Positions 18,270 to 28,143 of a stretch of 64,000 bases of DNA are shown here, piece after piece; position 1 is the stretch's first letter; each line of letters begins with the position of its first letter. The stretch comes from Myxococcales bacterium. Its GTDB lineage: Bacteria > Myxococcota_A > Polyangia > Polyangiales > Houyiibacteriaceae. The position numbers and the translations under genes were made by a program. Location of the stretch: positions 62,001 through 126,000 of the forward strand of contig JAOTYL010000001.1 in NCBI GenBank assembly GCA_029861865.1, given 5' to 3'. The notes under the pieces are model-generated. The model saw only the letters and a list, made by a program, of their open reading frames with translations, ran no database searches and was not told the DNA's origin.

Positions 18270-19121
18270 TTAGTTTACGACTGCTAGGTGGCGCTGGCGG
18301 GTGGTGCGTAGGAGCTTCATCCGCCAGTCGACACCGATGAGCTCGCCAGCCTCCAAGGGCAGCCAGATGTTTTCGCCTTCGATGACCTCGCTCGAGAAGA
18401 TCAGATGATTGACGTAGCCGCTTTCCGAGGGAGCCTCGCACTCGAGCGAAAGGCTCGGGCAGGTCTCCCTATCACCGCATCGCGTCTTATACGTCGACCA
18501 GAAGAGCTCTTTGCCGCCCTCGGCTGCGACCATCGTGGTGCCGTCGGTCACGATCGTCGTGAGCAGTGAAGGCTCTTCGTCGGGATCGGTGTCGCAAATG
18601 CCACGCACGTGGTCGAGCGTGGACTGCAATGCCATCGACGTCTCTTCGACTCCGATACGGCCGGATAGCGGGCCGTGCTGCGCGAGGTGTGTGAGAAACA
18701 GGAAGAACAACACCTCGCTGTCGGTGTCGCCGAGAATGTATCGACGGAGCCGCGGAGCAACCCGCTGCAGCAACTGTTCTCGGTGGTCTGCGTAGCCGCG
18801 GATGTCCCCGTTGTGCGCCATGACCCATTTGCCGTACTGAAACGGGTGACAGTTCAACACCGACAGCTCGCCGTAGGTCGCCCGGCGCACGTGCGCAAGA
18901 ACCGTTTCCGAAGCCACGATGCCACTGACCCGACGAAAAAGGCCGCAATCGATGGCCGTAGTGGGGCTTCGGGTGATGTGCGGCGCGCCGTCGACGTAGA
19001 ACGCAACTCCCCAGCCATCCCGGTGGTCGGTGCTCTGGGCCCCGAGGGCATTGTCCGCGTCCATGAGGGACCGATGCACCTGGCTCTGAATGACGCTGCG
19101 GAAGCCGAACAGGCGACACAT
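18270..19121 (-). CDS. Class II glutamine amidotransferase
   Basis: A 283-residue N-terminal-nucleophile amidotransferase (YafJ/EgtC-like). C2 in MCRLFGFRS would be the nucleophile after Met removal. The glutamine-binding HRDGWGVAFY, AHVRRATYGELSVLNCHPFQ and AHNGDIRGY segments are present. Such proteins hydrolyse glutamine or gamma-glutamyl amides, and no synthase partner domain is fused. It is probably cotranscribed with dus only if the intervening palindrome is not a terminator. It begins at ATG 19121 in the divergent region before the biotin carboxylase gene. The physiological substrate cannot be named. Confidence 0.88.
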   Translation of the reverse strand: MCRLFGFRSVIQSQVHRSLMDADNALGAQSTDHRDGWGVAFYVDGAPHITRSPTTAIDCGLFRRVSGIVASETVLAHVRRATYGELSVLNCHPFQYGKWVMAHNGDIRGYADHREQLLQRVAPRLRRYILGDTDSEVLFFLFLTHLAQHGPLSGRIGVEETSMALQSTLDHVRGICDTDPDEEPSLLTTIVTDGTTMVAAEGGKELFWSTYKTRCGDRETCPSLSLECEAPSESGYVNHLIFSSEVIEGENIWLPLEAGELIGVDWRMKLLRTTRQRHLAVVN

Positions 19122-19203
19122 AACGTGTCCATTCTGACATGAACCGCAGACCCATGCCGCCTCCGCTGTTCAGGACGCACCCACGGTGTTAAGGTGCGCG
19201 CCG

Positions 19204-20547
19204 GTGGAGCGTTTTCGGCGCCTTTTCATTGCGAACCGCGGGGAGGTGGCGGCCCGCATCGCGAGGACGTGCGACGACCTGGGCATTACCCCCGTCTTCG
19301 GTGTGTCCGAGGCCGACCGCGGTGCCCCGTATCTCCGCGGTCGAGAGTCGGTCGTCGTCGGCCCGTCGCGCTCGAATGAGAGCTACCTGGCAAGAGAGCG
19401 AATCGTGCAGGGCGCAATTCAAACCCGGTGCAGCGCCCTTCATCCAGGCTGGGGCTTTCTCGCCGAAGACCCGCTCTTCGCGTCGCTGTGTGAGGCGCAC
19501 GGCGTGACCTTCATCGGGCCCTCAGCCTCGGTGATGCAAACGCTCGGCCGAAAGACCCCGGCCAAAGGGGCGATGGCCAAAGCAGGATTGAAGCTGATTC
19601 CCGGGAGCCCGGGGGTCTTGCGCAACGTCGATCATGCGGCCGAGGTCATCGAGTCGCTGGGTCTTCCGGTTCTACTCAAGGCCGAAAGCGGTGGCGGCGG
19701 GCGTGGCATGCGAGTCGTTCGAGACTCTGCCGAGCTCAAAGAAGCGTATGCTTCGGCTCAGGCCGAGGCGCGGGCTGCCTTCGCGGACGACCGACTCTAT
19801 CTGGAGAAGCTCATCGAAGGTGGGCGTCACATCGAGATCCAGGTCTTGGCAGACGAGTACGGCCACGTGGTCCATCTCGGAGAACGCGACTGTTCGGTAC
19901 AGCGCAAGCATCAGAAACTCATCGAAGAGTCGCCCGCCCTCGTCCTCGACGATGCGGAACGGGCACGGACGCTCGACGCTGCGGTTCGGGCCACGCGCGC
20001 GATCGGATATACCGGCGCTGGTACGATGGAGTTCTTGCTCGATGAGGGCGGAACGCTCCGTTTCATGGAGATGAACGCTCGGCTCCAGGTCGAACATCCC
20101 GTGACCGAAATGCGAACCGGGATCGACCTGGTCGAGGCCCAGATCCGCATCGCGGCGGGGGAGCCTTTGTGGTTCTCGCAGGATGACGTCGAGCTCCGTG
20201 GGCACGCCATCGAGTGTCGCATCAACGCCGAGGACCCATCGAATGCGTTCGCTCCAAGCCCCGGGGTCATCGAACGTTGGGAAGCGATCGAAACCGACGG
20301 AATCCGTATCGACACGCACGTCGAAGGAGGGTACGAGGTGCCGCCGCACTACGACAGCTTGGTGTGCAAAGTGATCGCGTGGGGACCAGACCGCAACGCG
20401 GCATGCGACCGCTTGGCCAAGACGCTTCGAGAGATTCGCTGCGACGGCATTTCGACTACGATTCCGATGCATCTCTCGGTGCTGGCGTCGAAAGCGTTCA
20501 GAGACAATCGGTACGACACGCGTGCCGTACCAGGGTGGGGTGACTGA
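19204..20547 (+). CDS. accC: Biotin carboxylase subunit of acyl-CoA carboxylase
   Basis: A 447-residue ATP-grasp enzyme that carboxylates biotin on the carrier protein. It shows [19 protein letters not shown] at the N-terminus, the ATP-binding glycine loop GGGGRGMR, and the signature [16 protein letters not shown] with the catalytic Arg/Glu pair. The GTG at 19204 is preceded by AAGG about nine bases upstream and gives the standard family length; a GTG at 19186 would add six residues. It is the first gene of a three-gene operon, and its TGA overlaps the next ATG by one base (TGATG). Family identity is firm; the acyl-CoA substrate is set by the carboxyltransferase. Confidence 0.95.
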   Translation: MERFRRLFIANRGEVAARIARTCDDLGITPVFGVSEADRGAPYLRGRESVVVGPSRSNESYLARERIVQGAIQTRCSALHPGWGFLAEDPLFASLCEAHGVTFIGPSASVMQTLGRKTPAKGAMAKAGLKLIPGSPGVLRNVDHAAEVIESLGLPVLLKAESGGGGRGMRVVRDSAELKEAYASAQAEARAAFADDRLYLEKLIEGGRHIEIQVLADEYGHVVHLGERDCSVQRKHQKLIEESPALVLDDAERARTLDAAVRATRAIGYTGAGTMEFLLDEGGTLRFMEMNARLQVEHPVTEMRTGIDLVEAQIRIAAGEPLWFSQDDVELRGHAIECRINAEDPSNAFAPSPGVIERWEAIETDGIRIDTHVEGGYEVPPHYDSLVCKVIAWGPDRNAACDRLAKTLREIRCDGISTTIPMHLSVLASKAFRDNRYDTRAVPGWGD

Positions 20548-22277
20548 TGGCACACGTACCGGTAGTTCCGATCGGCAAAGAGCGCGCGGCTGTCGTCGAT
20601 CAAGCAACGTTCGATCGCGAAGTGTCGAGCCACGAGCCGCTCGTTGAAAAGCTGAATGCGCGCCGCGGCGAGGTGCAAGCTGGGTGGGGCCCCAAGTACG
20701 TCGACCGCGTGCACGAAAAAGGTAAGCTCACGACTCGGGATCGCCTCGAACGGCTCAAAGACCCGGGCACGCGGCTGTACGAGATTGGCACTTTCGTCAA
20801 CTATGGGATCGACTTCGACGGCCTCGAATCCCCTGCGGCCGGCGTCGTGACCGCCTTCGCGCAGATCGAAGGTCGATGGTGCATCGTCATCGCGAACGAC
20901 AACACGGTCGCGTCGGGCGCCTGGTGGCCAAAGACGCCAGAGAAGATCCAGCGCGCGCAAGAAATGGCTCGCCGACTGCGGCTCCCGACGCTCTATCTCG
21001 TGGACTGCAGCGGACTGTACCTTCCCGAGCAAAGAAAGAGCTTTGCGGGAGCCACCGGCGCTGGGCACATCTTCAAGATGAACAGCTTGCTTTCGGCTGA
21101 GGGCGTGCCCCAGATCGCTGGCGTGTTCGGCGACTGCATTGCGGGCGGTGGTTACATGCCGATCATCAGCGACCGCGTCTACATGACCGAGCAAGCATAC
21201 ATGGTCATTGCTGGTGCAGCGCTCATCAAGGGAGCCAAGAGCCAGCACATCACCTCGCTCGACATCGGCGGTCCAGAGGTTCACGTACATCAGTCAGGAT
21301 GCGCGGACGAACGCGTGCCCGACGACGAGACTTTGATCGCATGCTTGCGCCGCGAGGTCTCGCGCCTGCCAAGCTCCGGCGCGGCGTTCTATCGAGGAGG
21401 CGTCGAGTCGATGGAGCCAAGCTACCCGACATCGGAGCTCCCTGGGTTGATTCCGGTCGACCACCGGCAAGCCTACGACGCTGAAGAGGTGCTTGCGCGC
21501 CTCTGCGATCAGAGCCTCTTTTGGGAGGTGCTTCCTTCGGTTGGCCGCGAGATGATCTGCGGAGTCGGTCGCGTGGGCGGGCTCTATGCCGGATTCGTGA
21601 TCAATCGGCAGGGGTTGATCGAGGATCCCGAGGCCCTCGCCGAGCTGCGGCCGGCGGGAATTCTCTATCGACAGGGCATCGCAAAGATCAGCGCGTTCAG
21701 CCGTGCGTGCAATAGCGATGGCCTTCCGCTGATCTGGCTTCAAGACATCAGTGGGTTTGACATCGGTGCCGAAGCCGAACGACACGGCCTTCTCGCGTAC
21801 GGCTCGAACCTCATCTACACGAACAGCACCAACGAGACCCCGATGTTCACTGTCCTGCTCCGCAAGGCCTCAGGGGCGGGATACTACGCCATGGCAGGGC
21901 TTCCTTACGATCCCGTCGTCCAGCTCTCGACGCCGATCTCACGCCTCAGTGTCATGGAGGGGCGCACGTTGGCGATCGCATCGTACAACAGCAAGCTCGA
22001 TGACGACTTCGAGATTGTCACCAAAGACTCCAAGGAACGCGCCGAGATCGAGAGAAAAATGGCGGAAGTCGAAGCGCGGATCGACGCTGACATGGATCCG
22101 TACGTTGCGGCCCGACAGCTGGACACCGACGAAATCGTTCGACTGGACGAGCTGCGCGACTGGCTGAGCGTGCTGGTCGAGATGAGCTACCAGGGCGTCG
22201 GCTACCGGCGAGTCAAGAATCCACGGATTTGGACGATGCATGACCTCGATGTGCTCACCAGCGGGGGCCGCGCGTGA
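20547..22277 (+). CDS. Acyl-CoA carboxylase carboxyltransferase (GcdA-like)
   Basis: A 576-residue crotonase-fold carboxyltransferase with both halves: [19 protein letters not shown] (N half) and [22 protein letters not shown] plus [13 protein letters not shown] (C half). At 576 residues it is longer than typical PccB/AccD5 (~520) and closer in length and in the C-terminal phrases to the glutaconyl-CoA decarboxylase alpha subunit. Because a biotin carboxylase and carrier protein are cotranscribed and no membrane decarboxylase subunit is seen, an ATP-dependent acyl-CoA carboxylase is more likely than a decarboxylase. The substrate is undetermined. Confidence 0.88.
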   Translation: MAHVPVVPIGKERAAVVDQATFDREVSSHEPLVEKLNARRGEVQAGWGPKYVDRVHEKGKLTTRDRLERLKDPGTRLYEIGTFVNYGIDFDGLESPAAGVVTAFAQIEGRWCIVIANDNTVASGAWWPKTPEKIQRAQEMARRLRLPTLYLVDCSGLYLPEQRKSFAGATGAGHIFKMNSLLSAEGVPQIAGVFGDCIAGGGYMPIISDRVYMTEQAYMVIAGAALIKGAKSQHITSLDIGGPEVHVHQSGCADERVPDDETLIACLRREVSRLPSSGAAFYRGGVESMEPSYPTSELPGLIPVDHRQAYDAEEVLARLCDQSLFWEVLPSVGREMICGVGRVGGLYAGFVINRQGLIEDPEALAELRPAGILYRQGIAKISAFSRACNSDGLPLIWLQDISGFDIGAEAERHGLLAYGSNLIYTNSTNETPMFTVLLRKASGAGYYAMAGLPYDPVVQLSTPISRLSVMEGRTLAIASYNSKLDDDFEIVTKDSKERAEIERKMAEVEARIDADMDPYVAARQLDTDEIVRLDELRDWLSVLVEMSYQGVGYRRVKNPRIWTMHDLDVLTSGGRA

Positions 22278-22861
22278 CGCATGCCTATTTGCTCGGCACT
22301 GTGCGGCGCGGCCCGACCGAGAGCGAGCTCACCGCCCCCACTGTGGGAATCTTCACGTCCACTGCATCGCCCGGCGAGCTCGTGTCGGCAGGGCAGGTCA
22401 TCGGTCGCATCGAGGTCCTCGCGGTGAAGTATGCGTTGCGCGTACCAAACGGAGTGGCGGGTCGTGTGACGTCGGACGTCGGACGAGATCGTACGAGGGT
22501 GCCGGTGCAATACGGAGACACCCTCTTCACTTTGTCGACGGCTTCCAAGGTAGACGCTACCGCATCTGCATCCAGCCAGGCCGAAGGCGCCGAGGCGAAG
22601 CTTTCGTTCTTGGCGCCGATGAGCGGTCGGTTTTACAGCCGTCCCTCACCGGCGGAGGCGGCGTTCATCCGCCCGGGTGACACGGTTCAACAGGGCCAGA
22701 CAGTGGGGCTCCTCGAGGTCATGAAGACCTTCAATCGGCTCGTCTACCAAGGCGAGTCGTTGCCCGAGTCAGCGGTGGTTCAAAGGATCCTACCGAATGA
22801 TGGCGACGATGTCGTAAGAGGCGACGTGATCCTGGCGCTAGAACCCGCTGGCGGGAAGTAA
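22274..22861 (+). CDS. Biotin carboxyl carrier protein with duplicated barrel-sandwich domains
   Basis: A 195-residue protein with two biotinyl/lipoyl-like domains. The C-terminal domain (residues ~108-192) carries the biotin-accepting lysine in [11 protein letters not shown] (K151). The N-terminal domain (~15-88) has the same beta-sandwich phrasing ([25 protein letters not shown]) but reads EVLAVKYAL at the hairpin, so the MK pair is lost and biotinylation there is unlikely. A Ser/Ala linker separates them. GTG at 22274 overlaps the carboxyltransferase stop (GTGA). It completes the acyl-CoA carboxylase operon. Confidence 0.87.
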   Translation: MTHAYLLGTVRRGPTESELTAPTVGIFTSTASPGELVSAGQVIGRIEVLAVKYALRVPNGVAGRVTSDVGRDRTRVPVQYGDTLFTLSTASKVDATASASSQAEGAEAKLSFLAPMSGRFYSRPSPAEAAFIRPGDTVQQGQTVGLLEVMKTFNRLVYQGESLPESAVVQRILPNDGDDVVRGDVILALEPAGGK

Positions 22862-22863
22862 AC

Positions 22864-24057
22864 ATGGCTAAGCCTGTGCTCGGTGATCGATCGCTGTTTC
22901 CCGATCTGACCTGCGTCGCCTATCTCGCGCATGCCGCGATAGCGCCGCTGTCCGCACCGGTCCGCCATCGAATCGCGGAGGTGAGCGCATCTTATGCACG
23001 CGGTGGGATGTCGGGCTTCGGCGAGTGGGCGCCTCGGCTCCAACAGGTTCGCAAGGACATCGCAGGGTTGATCGGCGCCTCTCCACGCGAGATCGCATTC
23101 GTTTCGAATACGACACACGGGGTGATCGACGTCGCCTTCGGTTTGCGATGGCGAAAGGGCGACCGCGTGCTCCTCTTCGAGGGCGAATTTCCTGCAAACG
23201 TGACCCCATGGCAGCAGGCCGCCAAGGAATTCGCGCTCGAGCTATGCTGGCACTCGCTCGAGCCGTTTCATCGTTCGGCCGACGAAGGGCTCGCAGAGCT
23301 CGAGCGGGCGCTCGACCGCGGCTTGCGGATCGTCGCGGTCAGTGCGGTGCAATACAAGACCGGCCTCCGCATGCCGTTGCCCGAGATGGCAGCGCTTTGC
23401 CGGCGGTACGAGGCCGAGCTGTTCGTCGACGCCATCCAAGCCCTCGGCGCGACACCGATCGATGTGTCGTGCGGCATCGACTACCTCAGCAGTGGAAGTC
23501 ACAAGCACCTCATGGGCCCGGAGGGGGCGGGCTTCCTCTACGTCGCCGAGAGGTGTGCGAGCAGCTGCCAACCAAGACTTGCCGGGTGGCTCAGCCACCA
23601 AGACGCGATCGAGTTCTTGATTCGGGACGAACCCACACTCAGGTACGACAATCCGCTCAAGACGGGTGCCCAGGTGTTCGAGATTGGAACGACCAACGTC
23701 ATCGGTATTGCAGCCCTCGGCGCTTCGGTAGAGGCCCTACACGGGCTCGGGATTGGTGCGATCCACGCCCACGCGAACGCCTATCTTGACGCCCTAGAGC
23801 ACGGCCTGGTCGAACGCCGCTTTGCGAGCCATCGATCCAGAGCGTCTACAGCTCGGTCGACATTGTTGAGCGTCACTAGCCCTGACGGTGTGCCGCCGAC
23901 CCGACTTTCCGCAGAGCTCGGCAAGCGAGGAGTGGTGTGCAACACGCCCGACGGCCTCGTCCGCTTCTCTCCCCACTGGCCCAACCATCTCAACGAGGTG
24001 CCCAGAGTCCTCGACGCAGTCGATGAGGCATTGGCCGAGATCGTGGGTCGAGCCTAA
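22864..24057 (+). CDS. Class V aminotransferase (cysteine desulfurase-like)
   Basis: A 397-residue PLP enzyme of fold type I. The PLP lysine is in YLSSGSHKHLMGPEGAGFLYV; the aspartate that contacts the pyridine nitrogen is in AELFVDAIQALGATPIDV. The N-terminus CVAYLAHAAIAPLSAPVRHRI matches the YLDNAA-type start of the family. It lies 2 bp after the biotin carrier gene, so it may be cotranscribed. Members include cysteine desulfurases, kynureninase-like enzymes and isopenicillin-N epimerase-like proteins; no active-site cysteine loop typical of IscS/SufS is obvious, so I do not assign a substrate. Confidence 0.85.
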   Translation: MAKPVLGDRSLFPDLTCVAYLAHAAIAPLSAPVRHRIAEVSASYARGGMSGFGEWAPRLQQVRKDIAGLIGASPREIAFVSNTTHGVIDVAFGLRWRKGDRVLLFEGEFPANVTPWQQAAKEFALELCWHSLEPFHRSADEGLAELERALDRGLRIVAVSAVQYKTGLRMPLPEMAALCRRYEAELFVDAIQALGATPIDVSCGIDYLSSGSHKHLMGPEGAGFLYVAERCASSCQPRLAGWLSHQDAIEFLIRDEPTLRYDNPLKTGAQVFEIGTTNVIGIAALGASVEALHGLGIGAIHAHANAYLDALEHGLVERRFASHRSRASTARSTLLSVTSPDGVPPTRLSAELGKRGVVCNTPDGLVRFSPHWPNHLNEVPRVLDAVDEALAEIVGRA

Positions 24058-24066
24058 GCTCATCGC

Positions 24067-24588
24067 GTGACCATGCAGAGCGATCGAAGCTTTTGGATCT
24101 TCAATGGAGTCATTTCGACGCTTGCCATTGCCTTTCTCGGCTGGCTCCTGGTCATTCGCGAAGCCGGCGGGGTGAACGCTGACCTGCGCTTCATGCCTGG
24201 CGTCAACGCGGCCCTCAACGCGACCTCGGCCACTTTGTTAGTCTTGGGCTTTGCCGCGATCCGCAGTGGGCGCCGTCGAATTCATCAACGGCTCATGGTC
24301 TCCGCTTTCGTTGCGTCTGCCGTTTTCCTGTTGGGTTATGTGAGTTATCACTATGTGCACGGTGACACACCGTACCAAGGCGTCGGAGCGATCCGAACGG
24401 TCTATTTCACCATACTGATTTCGCACGTGCTTCTGTCGATCGTCATGCTCCCCATGATTCTGACCACGTTCTACCTGGCGTCGCGAGAGCGATTCGCAGC
24501 GCACAAGCGCCTGGCACGCTGGACGCTTCCGATCTGGCTCTACGTGTCGGTCACGGGCGTGGTGATCTACGTGATGCTGCGTGGCTAG
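24067..24588 (+). CDS. DUF420/CtaM-like membrane protein
   Basis: A 173-residue, five-helix membrane protein with conserved histidines at helix ends: RRRIHQRLM, YVSYHYVHGDTPYQG, FTILISHVLLSIV and RFAAHKRLARWTLPIWLYVS. This is the pattern of DUF420 (YozB/CtaM), proteins needed for maturation of haem-copper oxidases in some bacteria. I give the GTG at 24067; an ATG two codons later is equally possible. It is 9 bp downstream of the aminotransferase gene. No oxidase genes are in the window, so the link to respiration is by family only. Confidence 0.85.
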   Translation: MTMQSDRSFWIFNGVISTLAIAFLGWLLVIREAGGVNADLRFMPGVNAALNATSATLLVLGFAAIRSGRRRIHQRLMVSAFVASAVFLLGYVSYHYVHGDTPYQGVGAIRTVYFTILISHVLLSIVMLPMILTTFYLASRERFAAHKRLARWTLPIWLYVSVTGVVIYVMLRG

Positions 24589-24608
24589 CGTTCGGCGTAG
24601 TCCATCTG

Positions 24609-25559
24609 CTACTCATCCCAGAGGGTCCGTGGCGAGTAAGTCTCTCCGACGAACCAAAAGCCGCCGTCGACCATACGTTGGTGGTTATCGAGCGAGGCGA
24701 TTGCACTCATGTCTCTAGGCGTCAGCGCCAGGTCCCGCGCTCCCCAGTTCTCGGCGATCCGCTCGGGGTTGATCGACTTCGGGATGACGCTCGTGCCACG
24801 AGCTAGCGCCCAGGCGATCAGAACCTGGCCCGTTGTGGCTTCATGCGTCTCGGCGATCTCGACGATGGTCGGGTGCTTCGTGAGCAAGATGCGGTCCTCT
24901 CGGCCGAGCATCGCGGCCGAGTCCGGAGACCCGAGCGGTGAATAAGCCGTGACCGCAACGCTCATGTCCTTGCACGCCTCCAAAAGCTCGTCTTGCTGAA
25001 GGTAGGGATGAAGCTCGATTTGGTTGACCGCCGGCGTGCGACCTGTCGCATCACGCACTTGTTCGATCTTGCGCTTGCTGAAGTTCGACACGCCGACTTC
25101 CCGCACGAGGCCTTGCTCATCGACTTCCAGCATGGCCGCCCAAGTCGAAGCCAGGGGAATCGTCGATAACGAAAGAAAGTCTTCGGGCCCGCGCGGGAGG
25201 TCGACCCCATGCCTGAGGGCCACAGGCCAATGGATGAGATACAGGTCGAGATAATCGAGTTGGAGTCTTTTCAGGCTTCTCTTGAGCGCGCGCTGCACGT
25301 GCTCGGGCGCGTGAGAATCGTTCCAGAGCTTGCTGGTGACCCACATCTCTTCCCGTTTGACATCGCCAGCCGCGAAGGCGTCGGTGAGCGCGCGTCCGAT
25401 CTCTTCTTCGTTTTGATAGATCGCTGCGCAATCGATGTGCCGATAGCCGACGTCGATCGCCGTTCGGACGGCGCCGTAAACCGCTTCCGGCTCCGATTTC
25501 CAGGTGCCGAGCCCCAAGGCGGGCATCGTCGTTCCACTGCTCAGCTTTTGAGTTTTCAT
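24609..25559 (-). CDS. Aldo/keto reductase
   Basis: A 316-residue NADPH-dependent (beta/alpha)8 reductase. The catalytic tetrad is visible: Asp and Tyr in GYRHIDCAAIYQNEEEIG, Lys in MWVTSKLWND and His in LDLYLIHWPV. The NADPH phosphate-binding loop is in RGTSVIPKSINPERI. The length is normal. It is a single minus-strand gene, convergent with the DUF420 gene (20-bp gap). Substrate range cannot be read from sequence; the family reduces aldehydes and ketones including methylglyoxal. Confidence 0.93.
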   Translation of the reverse strand: MKTQKLSSGTTMPALGLGTWKSEPEAVYGAVRTAIDVGYRHIDCAAIYQNEEEIGRALTDAFAAGDVKREEMWVTSKLWNDSHAPEHVQRALKRSLKRLQLDYLDLYLIHWPVALRHGVDLPRGPEDFLSLSTIPLASTWAAMLEVDEQGLVREVGVSNFSKRKIEQVRDATGRTPAVNQIELHPYLQQDELLEACKDMSVAVTAYSPLGSPDSAAMLGREDRILLTKHPTIVEIAETHEATTGQVLIAWALARGTSVIPKSINPERIAENWGARDLALTPRDMSAIASLDNHQRMVDGGFWFVGETYSPRTLWDE

Positions 25560-25572
25560 GGACGCCCCTCTG

Positions 25573-25824
25573 TCAGCCCTTTCTCACCAGCCGATAGGCC
25601 CAGAGGACCACGAGGGCGCCGGCGATTGCGATGACGAAGCTGCGCACGTTGAACCCCGTCACCTTGCCGAAACCGAGAGCGGTTCCTACGAAGCCGCCCG
25701 CCAGCGCTCCGACGATGCCGAGGGCTGTCGTTTTCAGCAGTCCGCCGGCGTCGTCGCCTGGCATGAACACTTTCGCGAGAGCCCCCGCAACGAGCCCGAA
25801 GATCACCCAAGACACAATCCCCAT
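25573..25824 (-). CDS. GlsB/YeaQ/YmgE-type small membrane protein
   Basis: An 83-residue, three-helix protein (IVSWVIFGLVAGALAKVFM; GIVGALAGGFVGTALGFG; FVIAIAGALVVLWAYRLV) with the family phrase GDDAGGLLKTTALGIVGA, as in the transglycosylase-associated GlsB/YeaQ family. A strong GAGGAGG site lies seven bases before the ATG at 25824, which fixes the start; the open frame continues upstream without sense. These proteins are often stress-induced, function unknown. It is upstream of the aldo/keto reductase on the same strand (13 bp). Confidence 0.88.
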   Translation of the reverse strand: MGIVSWVIFGLVAGALAKVFMPGDDAGGLLKTTALGIVGALAGGFVGTALGFGKVTGFNVRSFVIAIAGALVVLWAYRLVRKG

Positions 25825-25904
25825 GCCACGCCTCCTCGCGACGCAGTGTCGATCATCGGAGTCGGAAGGTAAAGGAGAAGGCGGCGCCGTCGCGTGCGGG
25901 CTCG

Positions 25905-26990
25905 TCAGGTCTCGACCCCAATCGCGTCTTGCACGCGCGCAAATCCCGCTGCGTTGGCGAGCTCGCCGAGTCCTGTAGCCAACCGCTTTGGCAACAACGG
26001 GCCTTCGTAGACGAACGCGGTGTAGACTTGCACCAGGGTCGCGCCTGCTCGGATTCTCGCCCAAGCCTGCTCGGAATTTTCGATCCCACCGACCGAGATC
26101 AGCACCAATCGATCACCGGCCCTCTGACGCAATCGTTTCAACACTTCGAGAGAGCGACGCTCGAGCGGTGGACCGCTGAGGCCGCCAGCGCCGCATCTCT
26201 CGACTCGGGTTCGGTCGCTGTCGAGCCCGTCACGCCCGATGGTGGTATTGGTCGCGATCACCCCGTCGAGCCCGAGCTCGATCGCGAGGTCTGCCACCGC
26301 ATCGATGTCTTCATCCACTAGGTCAGGGGCGATCTTCACGAGCAGGGGCACCCGACGTGTCGGGGACACTTCACGAAGAGCCTCCCGAACTGCCATCAGC
26401 AGCGGGCCGAGCTTTTCGATTGCCTGTAGCTCGCGCAGCCCCGGCGTGTTCGGTGAGCTGACGTTGACGACGACGTAGTCTGCATAGGCACCAACTCGTC
26501 TGGCGCTCGAGACGTAATCGGCAATTGAATCGGATTCCGGCACGACCTTGGTTTTGCCTATGTTTACCCCGACGATGGTCTGATGGGGTCGGCGAAGCCG
26601 TTTGACGGCGTCGGAGGAGCCGCGGTTGTTGAACCCCATGCGATTGATGAGCGCGCGGTCACGGGGGAGTCGAAACAACCTCGGCTTCGGATTGCCCGGT
26701 TGAGGTTGCCCCGTCAGCGTTCCAACCTCGACGAAACCGAACCCAAGCGCACCAAGCGCCTCGTACCCGAGTGCGTCTTTGTCGAAGCCCGCTGCAAGCC
26801 CGATTGGATTCGGTAGCTCGAGGCCGAGCGCATGAACTCGGGTGCGCTCGGTGCTCACCAAGAAGCATCGTCGCAGCCAAGAGATGACCCCCGGAATCGC
26901 AGCAAACCATCGCAGGCAAGCAAACGTGAAGTGATGTGCGGCCTCGGCTGGCAGCAGGTAGAGGAGCGGGCGAATCAGCGTGCGGTACAC
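25905..26990 (-). CDS. pyrD: Dihydroorotate dehydrogenase, quinone type (class 2)
   Basis: A 361-residue FMN enzyme of pyrimidine synthesis, membrane-associated. The N-terminal helix pair ([22 protein letters not shown] and [12 protein letters not shown]) marks class 2. The core shows [40 protein letters not shown], and the catalytic serine in [15 protein letters not shown]. Start is GTG at 26990 with a GAGGGG ribosome site, 7 bp after the dapA stop, so the two genes are probably cotranscribed. The open frame extends into dapA but does not give family-like sequence. Confidence 0.94.
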   Translation of the reverse strand: MYRTLIRPLLYLLPAEAAHHFTFACLRWFAAIPGVISWLRRCFLVSTERTRVHALGLELPNPIGLAAGFDKDALGYEALGALGFGFVEVGTLTGQPQPGNPKPRLFRLPRDRALINRMGFNNRGSSDAVKRLRRPHQTIVGVNIGKTKVVPESDSIADYVSSARRVGAYADYVVVNVSSPNTPGLRELQAIEKLGPLLMAVREALREVSPTRRVPLLVKIAPDLVDEDIDAVADLAIELGLDGVIATNTTIGRDGLDSDRTRVERCGAGGLSGPPLERRSLEVLKRLRQRAGDRLVLISVGGIENSEQAWARIRAGATLVQVYTAFVYEGPLLPKRLATGLGELANAAGFARVQDAIGVET

Positions 26991-26997
26991 GGTCCCC

Positions 26998-28059
26998 TCA
27001 ACGGGCGAGTGCCGACCATACCGCGTCGTCTCCAAGGCGTTGACCGATTCGTACGTCGAAGGGCTCTTCGATCGGCCCCAGGATCGCTGGGTCAGCTGAA
27101 TGCACGTCTCGAAGAGCATCCCGACACTGCGCGACGGCCGTGGCGCTCATGCGGCCGAGCGGCGCGCGGCTTGCGAAAGTGATCATGCCGAGCCCCGCCA
27201 TCATCGTCTTCAATGGAACGGGGTTACGAAACTTGTCGGTCACTTCGACGCTTTGGCCATTGGGGAGGGCGCGCACGCTGGTCACTCGGCAGCTTACGAT
27301 AGCGAGGATCGGAGAAAGTGCAGCCGCAAGTCGATCAGCCTCCTCGAGGTCGTCGGCTTCTTGTGCGCGCACCAGCGAGCTCAACGCACCCGGCACGAGG
27401 TTCGACATCACGCTGACGACTCCAGATGCCCGAATCTCCGGGTCGCGCATCATCGTGAGGGTCATGTCGTCGTCGCCTGACAGAATACCCAATGCCGGCC
27501 CTGCGAGCTTACGATCGAGGCGCATTCGATCGACGTTCCCGGTGGCCTCCTTGACGGCGGGCACACGTTGCGGGCGGTTGAGGTGCAGCACGGCGAGGTC
27601 CGCGGCCGAAAGCTCGCACCCGGTTCGGCCGGGAATGATGTACGGAACGATGGGGATGTCCGGGACTTCGTCGAGGATGCGCTCGTAGTAATCCGTGCGA
27701 AGCTCGAGGCTAGACGGCCCGTTGTAGTAGCAGTCGACCAGGAGTGCCGCAGTCGCCCCCGCGTCCTTGGCGTGCGCCGTCCCGCGAATCGCCTCCTTTG
27801 TATTGTTGCTCCCCGTCCCCGCAAGCACGCCAGCGCGGCCTTCGACGACTCGTACTGCGGCATCGATGACCGCGTCGTGCTCCTGCCAGGATAGGGTCGG
27901 CGACTCCCCAGTGGTTCCGCATGGAACGATACCGTCGACGCCCTCGCCGAGCTGAAACTCGATCAAACGGCGCAAGGCTTCGTGATCCACCTGACGATCC
28001 GTCGAAAACGGAGTCACCAACGCAGTCCACACACCGTGGGGTCGGAAGGTCCCGCTCAT
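26998..28059 (-). CDS. dapA: 4-hydroxy-tetrahydrodipicolinate synthase family protein, C-terminally extended
   Basis: A 353-residue class I aldolase-type lyase. Active-site residues are present: GTTGES (Thr pair), the Tyr of [11 protein letters not shown] and the Schiff-base Lys of [14 protein letters not shown]; the Arg of PGRTG that binds the aspartate-semialdehyde carboxylate is kept. It is about 55 residues longer than usual, with a C-terminal insertion around [25 protein letters not shown]. DapA commits aspartate semialdehyde to lysine/DAP synthesis; other members of the family act on different keto acids, so confidence in the exact reaction is moderate to high. Confidence 0.88.
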   Translation of the reverse strand: MSGTFRPHGVWTALVTPFSTDRQVDHEALRRLIEFQLGEGVDGIVPCGTTGESPTLSWQEHDAVIDAAVRVVEGRAGVLAGTGSNNTKEAIRGTAHAKDAGATAALLVDCYYNGPSSLELRTDYYERILDEVPDIPIVPYIIPGRTGCELSAADLAVLHLNRPQRVPAVKEATGNVDRMRLDRKLAGPALGILSGDDDMTLTMMRDPEIRASGVVSVMSNLVPGALSSLVRAQEADDLEEADRLAAALSPILAIVSCRVTSVRALPNGQSVEVTDKFRNPVPLKTMMAGLGMITFASRAPLGRMSATAVAQCRDALRDVHSADPAILGPIEEPFDVRIGQRLGDDAVWSALAR

Positions 28060-28143
28060 GCCCGGGACCTTAGCGTTTTTCGGACCAAAGGAAAGCGGCT
28101 TTGTGCTTGACCCGAAACCCGAAAAAGCCCACCAACGCCGGAC

